A stretch of DNA of 64,000 nucleotides from positions 2,403,525 through 2,467,524 of the forward strand of contig NC_087378.1 in NCBI RefSeq assembly GCF_963675165.1. The letters are read 5' to 3'. The position numbers were made by a program, and so were the translations under genes. The notes below the pieces were generated by a model that did no database searches, had not been told where the DNA came from, and saw only the letters and a list, made by a program, of their open reading frames with translations. Positions 57,401 through 64,000 of the stretch are shown here, piece after piece. Within the stretch, counting starts at the first letter, position 1; each line of letters starts with the position of its first letter. The DNA is from Halichondria panicea (Eukaryota; Porifera; Demospongiae; Suberitida; Halichondriidae).

Positions 57401-60102
57401 AATTATACAGGTAGAGTTTAAGCTACAGTTGATTGCACAGTTAGAGTAAAAATTCCTTTGTACATTTGTATAAATATAGCTTGTTGCTATAAATGTGTAA
57501 GAGTTCTTAACCTCTGAATTTCGCCTCGGTACATGGCTACTTAGGTTATGAAAATTTTAGTAACTCCTTCATTGTGTTGTGTTGGCCACTATGCCATACC
57601 TCTTTGCGTCTTACTTTTCTGTGATTGAGAACGCCGGCTTACTCTCCTTGCAGGCTAGCATCATTGACGGAGATTGCTCGTGTGAAAGGATTCACCATTT
57701 CAGCAGACAGCAACAAAGCTTTAGCTGAGTCGCTAAACAATTGTGTAGATCCACAAGACCCATCTGTCAACACGGTACGTCACCGCTACGTTAAAAACAG
57801 ATGGCCTACTGTTAGTCAGAGGCAATTGTGATGCCGAAATCACAGCACCAATTGACATTATATGTAGAGTAAAGTACGCATGAATACACATCATACGTGT
57901 AGACACATGCACATGTATCTCTCAATTTAGATTATCCGGAACCTAGCAACCCAGGCTATGAACCAAGCCGCGTATTTCAGCACTGGTAGTCTTCCAAACA
58001 AGGACTACATCCATTACGGTCTGGCACTGGACCTCTATACTCACTTCACCTCGCCCATTAGGAGATACGCCGACCTCATTGTCAGTTGTAATACTACTGT
58101 GTGCACGGTGCTTATGTGGGATATTTGTTGTGCCTCTATTCTAAGATTGCCCAATTCCAAATGCTCTATACAAGCCCACTTTTGCTGATGAGAACAATAA
58201 TTAGTCCATTAAACTGTTCATTTTGAACCTGGGTGCCTGTATTTATATAGCCTTTCTTCACGGATAGCCTGAAGAGTTTTATGGCTAAGTAATTTAGTCA
58301 CTCGTCGCTGGTCTACAGGTACACAGACAGCTGTTGTCAGCTCTGGAGAATCCCTCAGAGGATACCGCCTTATTACCGGGCAACAACAGACTCACTGAGA
58401 TGGCTCAGCACATGAACGACAGACATAGAGTACGTGCACTGAATAGGGGATGTATAGTGGTTATAAAGCTATAACAACCATCTTATTCCATTTAGTACTT
58501 GCGCTATAGGCACAGAAAACTACAGTGTACATGACCCATGCCATGACAATGAAGCAAACTGATAGTGTAATGAGCTAATATTTTAACCCCCCCCCCCCAG
58601 TTCCTCCTCCTTTGTAGTTTCTACTAATGCAATACGTATATGAGTCAGTATACTGATTACTCACACTTTATATTCCATTCAGTCTGCTCAGCTGGCGCAG
58701 CTGTCCTCCACAGAGCTGTTCCAATGTCTCTACTTCTCCTCCCTCAAGCCTGGTGAGGCACGGGACAGGGTCGAGGGAGTAATAGTCGGCCTCCGCCCCA
58801 ATGGCATCACCGTCATGGTGCCAAGGTGTGTCTCAGATTAGTATATAATTATAACACTGTTACAAATGCTTTAACTTGTGTCTGTAATCATGTATTTTGT
58901 GTGCAGGTATGGCATTCGCTCTATGGTTTATCTGAAAGACAAGAACGGACTGATTCTCCAACCGACAAGGTCACCGTCTGAAGAAGGAGTTACTTTCAAT
59001 ACAGGTACAGGTATATGTGTAGGTTATGTATCTAGTTACTTTCAGTCAGGGTGTATATACTCTTGAACTCATGTGGTGTTGACCATGTAACGTAATAAGT
59101 GTTTTACCATCCCTTAAAATGGAAACTATAGAGTGTATCTTCATGGTAATTACCAAGACATACATGCACGAATCACTACAAGTTCAGTGCATTTGGCCTG
59201 GACATCATCATGTGACCGCAATGACATCAATGCACTGAACTTGTAGTGATTTGTGCATGCATGTCGGACCTCCTCTGGTAATTACTACTTCTTCCACTTG
59301 TTTTTTTGATGAAATAGGCAGTGTAGCTACTACTCTAATATAATATAGTATTCATATGCTCATGCACTAACTATTTCCCTTGTTGTGCCACACAGGGAGC
59401 ATTGAGGTGACCTCCCACAGTGTGATAGTCACCCACTCGGGCAGAGCGTACACTTTGAGACTGTTTGACCGCCTCCTCTTGAGAGTGTGTGTGGAAACCT
59501 CACATGCACATGGCCACAGTTTAGGCTTGAAGCTCCTTCAGTGTCAGCCATTGGAGCCAGAGAGTGGTTTCAGTGGTGGTGGTAAAGATGCAACAACTAA
59601 AGCCCTTGTAAAGGTGAAACCTTGTTCCATACGAAGGGAAATGATTCTTGCACTGTACAACATTAACTGTACAGTCGTGTAATAATGCCTTATGTATAAT
59701 AATTATGTGGCCAACAGTTGTACAAGTAGGTTGCATGAATCACACCATGGGAGGAATGAACATGAATTTTGGATATACCTTTACTTTTATTCGGGAGCCT
59801 CTTTCTTTCTTGTATGTATCAAGCAGGCAATCTGAACTAGCATTGAATAACATGTCGCATGAGCATACCAGCAATGCATAGTTTTTACAACTATAGCTAT
59901 GTAGGCTATAGTCATTGGCTCATTGCTGACTTTTGCTCTACAGGCTGTACAAATTGAGACTGAGAGTGAAGACGAAATAAGATACAGTCAAGACTTGGAG
60001 AAAATAACTGAATACAGGCAATCATCTAGCACTAGCAGCCTTTACTGTCTAATACATAACTTACAGAGACTCTCACTAACAGAAATTACAGACTCAGTAT
60101 GA
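49612..60102 (+). CDS. DIS3L: DIS3-like exonuclease 1 (cytoplasmic exosome 3'-5' RNase)
   Basis: Twenty-three exons: 49612-49768, 50241-50368, 50475-50626, 50856-50952, 51059-51262, 52875-53014, 53612-53786, 53972-54093, 54439-54599, 54840-54975, 55841-56032, 56394-56496, 56550-56650, 56847-56923, 56988-57073, 57211-57338, 57654-57774, 57931-58080, 58319-58429, 58683-58825, 58907-59004, 59396-59613, 59944-60102. They give 1052 residues; human DIS3L has 1054. Order: N-terminal PIN-type region (1 to about 200; '[13 protein letters not shown]'), two cold-shock domains, the RNB nuclease ([13 protein letters not shown], with metal ligands D477, D483, D485 and D486; 'HIADVSHFV'; '[19 protein letters not shown]'), and an S1 domain (about 870-980). 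It degrades RNA with the cytoplasmic exosome. All catalytic aspartates are intact. It is told from DIS3L2 by the PIN region and by collinearity with DIS3L. Confidence 0.96.
49853..50218. repeat. MITE with TACCGTA(T/A)GACCTCGATTTAA ends
   Basis: The left end TACCGTATGACCTCGATTTA and right end TAAATCGAGGTCTTACGGTA are inverted with one mismatch. Inside, 'GCGACCCTC(C/T)AAATATGCGAC' appears twice, at about 49878 and 50102. The element fills most of DIS3L intron 1. Confidence 0.85.
51594..51634. repeat. Tetranucleotide microsatellite (AAGT)n
   Basis: About ten AAGT units with one interruption (GTGAG), in DIS3L intron 5. Confidence 0.95.
52190..52743. repeat. Foldback element with 117-bp identical arms
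   Basis: The arm 52190-52306 (starts TCCGACTAGAAAAACATTTG) is exactly complementary to 52627-52743 over 117 bases. The 320-bp centre is unique and non-coding. It lies in DIS3L intron 5 and would form a very strong hairpin in the pre-mRNA. Perfect arms mean a recent insertion. A worn single arm lies near 43.6 kb. Confidence 0.9.
53131..53505. repeat. Pogo/Tigger-like element fragment
   Basis: It begins CAGTAGACTCTCGTTGATCC, the typical start of pogo/Tigger-type DNA transposon ends. It has repeated 'GCCAGAATAGCGAGGTGGCC' and 'GCCGGTATATCGAGGTGGCC' words. It is in DIS3L intron 6. The right terminus is unclear. Confidence 0.5.
54286..54437. repeat. (CA)n microsatellite forming the 3' splice site of a DIS3L exon
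   Basis: A (CA)n tract with C-run and GC interruptions at 54320-54357, then about 38 pure CA units, runs straight into CACACAG at the acceptor of exon 54439-54599. No ordinary pyrimidine tract lies between the repeat and the exon. Confidence 0.9.
55001..55620. repeat. Minisatellite, about 56-58 bp x 11, derived from DIS3L exon 10 and its 5' splice site
   Basis: The unit reads GAGGGATGTGGACGATACAC, then TGTCTGTAAGATAAGGTGTG, then GGGGGTATCATTTAGT. Its first part is almost the same as the end of exon 54840-54975 (GGGATGTGAGGACGTGGACG, then ATACACTGTCTGTAAG|GTAAG). About eleven copies follow the exon in intron 10. Three of the units or borders keep GTAAGGTAAG; the others read GTAAGATAAG. Confidence 0.95.
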
Positions 60103-60152
60103 ATAATTCCTCACACACAGTTTCAGTTTTTATGCCTCAGTTATATTGTTTC

Positions 60153-61052
60153 TTAAGCCAGGCATTTTCTGGCCACATCTCTAATCCATTGTTGATTTTT
60201 TGAGCGTTTTGTAGCTTCAGCCAAAACATTTTGCAACTCTTTATGCTGCCCCTTCAGTATATTATACTTCTCTTCATTTTCAGATGCAGTTTTAAGCACA
60301 TTAATACAGTTATTATTTCCTCCTTTGAGAAATTCGTTGTAGAATGCGACCCAATCCCAGTCATACAATTTAAAGCCTTGGTACATCATTTTTGCCAAGC
60401 AATCAACAGCCCCACTAATTGCCGCTCCGTTTCCAGGTGGAGGCTTGTAAAATTTTCGAATGTTGATTTCAGCCTTAGTCGAGGATCCAGCAAAAGCTAG
60501 CATCAGCTTTCGGGCACAAACAGGGCACGGTGAATTAGTGATCCAAAATTCTTTTGGTGGTGATTGAAGAGCAGTCAGCATGAGATCTTCAGCATGATCG
60601 GTTCCTGCATGCACTGATGTAGACTCTCTCTTGTTCAAGGCCAGTGTAGCTTTGGGGAACGTACAGATATGTTTTTGTCTTGCTGGGATCAATCATGCTC
60701 GAAAGCTTGTATTTTGTGAGTACATTTGCTGTGCTGTCATACTTGGCATTGCATACTTCATCTATTATATTAAAATAAGCGTTTAATTATAATTATATAT
60801 ACATGTATATAGATATTGCAACCATAATTGAATTTAACATGTAACAGAGTGAAGTCTTTATATATCTATCTCGCATTTTATAAGCAGAACTATAATTATA
60901 GCTATAGATCTAATTATAGCTACCCTATATAATAGATCTATACCTTGTTGAATGTGTGCCAATTTCGTGAGTAGCCATTCCTGAAATGTTGCCGCTTTAA
61001 TAGTGTGGCAAGACACCACTAGAATAATGACAAATAGCCCAGAGCTATACAT
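60153..61052 (-). CDS. Secreted cytidine-deaminase-fold protein (AID/APOBEC-like zinc motif), one-base frame break
   Basis: Exon 1 (61052-60944) encodes a signal peptide (MYSSGLFVIILVVSCHTIKA) and a short helix, with a GTATAG donor in phase 1. Exon 2 (60761-60153) continues in phase as 'DEVCNAKYDSTANVL', then changes frame at a C4 run (plus-strand G4, 60654-60657). From there the frame carries the deaminase core: HAED (about 60585-60600), FWITNSPCPVCARKLM (about 60500-60535), and further strand/helix segments to 'DVARKCLA' and TAA. The His-x-Glu ... Pro-Cys-x2-Cys set (19 residues between Glu and Pro) is the zinc and proton-shuttle signature of the cytidine deaminase superfamily; AID/APOBEC-like clades also use HxE. 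Substrate, DNA or RNA or free nucleotide, is unknown. The break may be a sequencing error, an alternative acceptor after 'TGATCCCAG', or true loss. It is convergent with DIS3L. Confidence 0.65.
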
Positions 61053-61142
61053 ACTCTACAAACAGTTGAAGGTATCTATAGCTATAGTGTAGTTATACTG
61101 ATCCGGCATGAGAAAGGAAGCTTGCACTTTTAAGTATGCCAC

Positions 61143-61367
61143 CTATACTATGACCATCATCAAAACCTCAAGGGGCATTATAAACCACCACACAATTAAT
61201 ACTGTACGCATGGGTTCAGTAACAGGCAGGACACATTGTTGTAGCATGTTCGACATTTTTGCAGGTATATAGATAAAAGTGGGTGCGAAGAAAAATGACA
61301 CAATATCTAAGCAAAAGACATACCCTAATAATTGTGTGCTTTTAGTTTGCTTGGGACTACTTCGCAT
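61143..61367 (-). CDS. Small hydrophobic ORF, unrecognised
   Basis: A 74-residue open frame with Met at 61367 (MRSSPKQTKSTQLLGYVFCL) has two hydrophobic stretches, at about residues 15-35 and 56-74. A good splice donor (GTATGT) lies after codon 14, so the frame could instead be a first exon. No family recognised. A second short gene candidate starts 129 bp away on the other strand, which would make the gap a shared promoter. Confidence 0.25.
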   Translation of the reverse strand: MRSSPKQTKSTQLLGYVFCLDIVSFFFAPTFIYIPAKMSNMLQQCVLPVTEPMRTVLIVWWFIMPLEVLMMVIV

Positions 61368-61495
61368 TTTCTATGAGAAAAAAATGCAAAACTGACCCCT
61401 GACAGCTAGGTGTCACTTTGCCAGCGGTAAACAAAGCTGTACTTTTTACTTTGGTTTGAGTGTAAACTTTGCCCTTCGTTCAACGAGCCACACAC

Positions 61496-61805
61496 ATGAC
61501 AACCAACACTGGCCCCTGGGAGAAAGGAGCCGTGATTCCAGTGTCAGTAATGACGGCTCTAGCTCAAGATATCAATATAGCTTCTTCAGATGTTGAAAAA
61601 GTCAGGTAGTAGCTATACACTGTTGCCTATAGCGATATAATTTATAGTGTGATTTTACGAAAAACGGAGAGCACCAGTGTAGCACAAATCACTACCCCAT
61701 TGTTTACACTCCCGCCCCCTCTATTGCCAGGTGATCAAAGGCTCTGGACCCGAGACTGAAGTGGATTTTATTGGAGAGCTCATCATGCAGGAGAGTGCCA
61801 AGTAG
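61496..61805 (+). CDS. Possible two-exon small protein (59 aa), unrecognised
   Basis: Exon 61496-61600 (MTTNTGPWEKGAVIPVSVM..., ending before GTCAGG) joins exon 61731-61805 (after TATTGCCAG; VIKGSGPETEVDFIGELIM, then stop) in phase 0. The donor is weak. It is hydrophilic with no signal peptide. It could be a real small gene or the first exons of a longer one. Confidence 0.3.
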
Positions 61806-62199
61806 AAAAGGCCATCTCTGGATCTGGCGAGGTAAAGGAGAGAGAAATATTAATAGTGGAGGATGAAGGGGCTGAGGTTGGACACGGTGAGGTACTATAT
61901 ACATTGTTGGTGATGGTGTTTGTGGTTTTGGAGGATAGAGGGGAAATCATTTTCTTTCGATAAGAGGTAAACATTTCATTGATTCAGGCTGATAGTGCTG
62001 GTCTCTAGTTATGTATAATCCCATTACTATAAGTATACGTGCATTTTGTGTATCGGATATTATGTACTCCACTTTTGACTGTACCATGTGCTAGATCAAA
62101 ATGGATATAAGAGGCTTTTTCTCTTGACTGATATACATGTAGATAGTTACATGTGATTATAATTATTCCTCTGTAAAACACCACAATTTGGTATGACAT

Positions 62200-63985
62200 C
62201 ATTAATTTTTCATATTTCCAGGGGGGAAACCCAGGGCACCCCCTTCTGTATGAAACCCTGCCCACTCATACTGATGTTAGTGTTACAGTAGTTATGTCTC
62301 AAGGCGTAGCCACATGACGAGGGATACGATAAAGCTGACTGTGTGTGTGTCTGTCTCTGTGTGTATTCCAGCGGTAACTGCTACGGTTGCAATGCGACGA
62401 AAACTAACAGCTTCTATATGCTTCTAGCCACGTTCTCTTAGATTGATTCGTGGATTTGCAAACTAAAGCTTCTTTCTCGAGTTATGGCTACTTTCATACT
62501 CACAGTGAATATGATACGAGGCTTGGAAAAGAAGGAACCGGAGAGAAACAGTGTCCCCGGGGCGGAAGGTTAAGGGGTGGTGGGATGTCTGGCCGACGAT
62601 GGAACTGAATGACGATCTCGTAAAAACAATTATAAGTTTTCACCGCACAAAAAAATTATCTGTGTATACCATGTACAGTGTATTAGATCTATACTGCAAA
62701 AAAAACATAATATTTTGCTATAGCTATATGCATGCAGTAAAAAAACCAAACCACGAAATATGTAAGCACTATGTAATCAGTTCCTTCTGTATAATGTTAA
62801 AAGCTACTGTAACATATCATATCTCCAAAAGTGGCTCTCTAAGAGTGTTGGAATCACTGGACATCGTGAATTTATGCTCTCTTACATTCTCGTGCAACTC
62901 CACTACTTGCGTCGTAACTTTGTCGGGTGCATTTCCTGGTACACTTTCAATATCCAATTCTTGTTTCTTCTTCTTGGAGAGCCTCTGAAGTTTGGGTCCG
63001 ATCTTCTTGGCTATGTGGAAGATTATAATGCAAGCAAACTGAAGGAGAGCAAAACAAACTGAGGTAGCTGTCACAGGATTAATAAGGGTATCTATTTCTC
63101 GAATATCCTGCGGTTGCATTCGATAAAATAAGAATGCTCCACCTAAGATGATGAGGTTGAGGAGGTACAAAACTTCAATCACTGACGTAATGTATAGATA
63201 TCCCACAATGGCTGTGTACACTAGCAGGAGTGTAGCTATAATTGTCGATACCAGTATGTTAGCATTCGGTCGAAGTTGACGAGAAAACAATCAATATCAC
63301 TACACGGGAGATGAGCAGAATCCCTGTCCACACTTGATGCTGTTGCTTATCTTTGAATGGACCGTAATAAGTATCAAAAAACGGCTTGAATGTGTTAATC
63401 CAGCGAAGAGGTCGGCGGTCTGACTTGACTTTTAGGAAGGGTACTAGAAGGAGGGTCAAGGTGTCCAACTACGATTAAGATAATGTGTCCGGGAGTTATT
63501 CCGTATTCAACATTTCCATCTAGTGACCAAACTTTGCGAATCGAGCCATTAGAGTCAGTAATGTCTGCTTTAGTAAACGCATTTGTGATGATCCTGAACA
63601 GCTTCCCATAAGATAGCAGAATGAGAGTGGATAAAACAGCAACAGAATTTCTACCAAAGAATCGAGTAGCTTTTATGGAATACCGATAAGATAAAATGAT
63701 GACACCAGCAATGCACCATAATTATGTATAGACAGGAAACGAACTGTAAACCACTTTTAGTTAGTTGAATGGCATACAGTTACTGGACATGTATCGACAT
63801 ACAGTAAATGTTGTACTCACATATCTGCGATTAATATCCAGTATAGCAAGAAGTGAAAGGTTTCGGAACAGGATAGAGTCTCATGGAGTCTTATGCGGCT
63901 ACGCCTTGAGGCATAACTACCTATTACATCAGTGGGCAGGGTTTCATACAGAGGGGGCACCCTGGAAATATGAAAAATTAATGCC
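62200..63985. mobile_element. Segment bounded by about 100-bp inverted repeats
   Basis: The left arm (about 62200-62315) reads 'ATTAATTTTTCATATTTCCA', then 'CTGTATGAAACCCTGCCCAC', then CAAGGCGTAGCC. The right arm (about 63895-63985) is its complement in mirrored order. Between them lies the decayed membrane gene. The inner part of the left arm belongs to the repeat family seen at 479-1570. It may be a transposon that has captured host sequence, or two MITEs flanking it by chance. Confidence 0.55.
62817..63740 (-). pseudogene. Multi-pass membrane protein C-terminal region, frameshifted
   Basis: Minus-strand reading in three successive frames gives one continuous membrane domain. It runs 'IKATRFFGRNSVAVLSTLIL', LLSYGKLFRIITNAF, WSLDGNVEYGITPGHIILIV | frame change near 63465 | LLLVPFLKVKSDRRPLRWI, FKPFFDTYYGPFKDKQQH, WTGILLISRVVILIVFSS | frame change near 63275 | NANILVSTIIATLLLVYTAI and three more hydrophobic stretches, then a hydrophilic tail ending REPLLEI. 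Sponge genomes hold many large membrane proteins with this 'PFFD...GPYKDK...WTG' tail; that family link is from memory. Two frame changes make a pseudogene likely. Confidence 0.55.
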
Positions 63986-64000
63986 AAGTAGTGGCGTTTT

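Noticed and set aside
1-64000. CRISPR arrays, bacterial operons, rRNA or tRNA genes
   Set aside because: No spaced direct-repeat array, no Shine-Dalgarno-led gene strings, and no cloverleaf with A and B boxes was recognised by eye.

Overview
The window is eukaryotic nuclear DNA, most likely from a demosponge. Genes are dense and split by many short GT-AG introns. Spacers are AT-rich with recurrent attataattat words. The proteins are metazoan, and one is a short-chain collagen C4-type secreted protein typical of sponges. Exons were joined by eye from splice signals and reading-phase agreement. Where an open chain closed with a length divisible by three, I treat the model as strong.

Layout. 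1-3.1 kb: 3' part of an ankyrin-type gene (+) with MITE-like repeats in its intron. 3.4-10.5 kb: 16-exon receptor (-) with signal peptide, three Ig domains, one FN3 domain, a membrane span and a tyrosine pseudokinase. 12.4-19.6 kb: COP9 signalosome subunit 1 (+), divergent from the receptor. 19.8-22.9 kb: a 520-residue coiled-coil protein (-), possibly IHO1-like. 23.2-32.2 kb: three tandem fatty-acid-hydroxylase (FAXDC2-like) genes (-). 32.6-41.5 kb: a graveyard of mobile elements. It holds an intron-bearing gypsy-type integrase plus Ulp1-protease gene with several breaks, a LINE split by a DNA transposon carrying a zinc-finger ORF and a RecQ-like helicase, and another LINE fragment. 41.9-42.7 kb: a two-exon secreted collagen-C4-type protein (-). 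42.8-49.6 kb: mostly non-coding, with one orphan exon and a ubiquitin-protease relic. 49.6-60.1 kb: a complete 23-exon DIS3L exosome nuclease gene (+, 1052 aa). 60.15-61.05 kb: a secreted cytidine-deaminase-fold protein (-), its stop codon only 50 bp from that of DIS3L. 62.2-64 kb: an inverted-repeat-bounded segment around a frameshifted multi-pass membrane gene.

The genes do not form a pathway. The conserved ones are housekeeping: CSN1 in protein turnover, DIS3L in cytoplasmic RNA decay, and the hydroxylases in lipid or sterol metabolism. The accessory ones are the pseudokinase receptor, the deaminase and the C4 protein. Convergent pairs end very close together (257, 251 and 50 bp between stop codons), so 3' UTR overlap is likely.

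The most notable items are the secreted deaminase with a one-base break, the receptor that has lost both the HRD and DFG aspartates, and a minisatellite in DIS3L built from an exon end and its 5' splice site.
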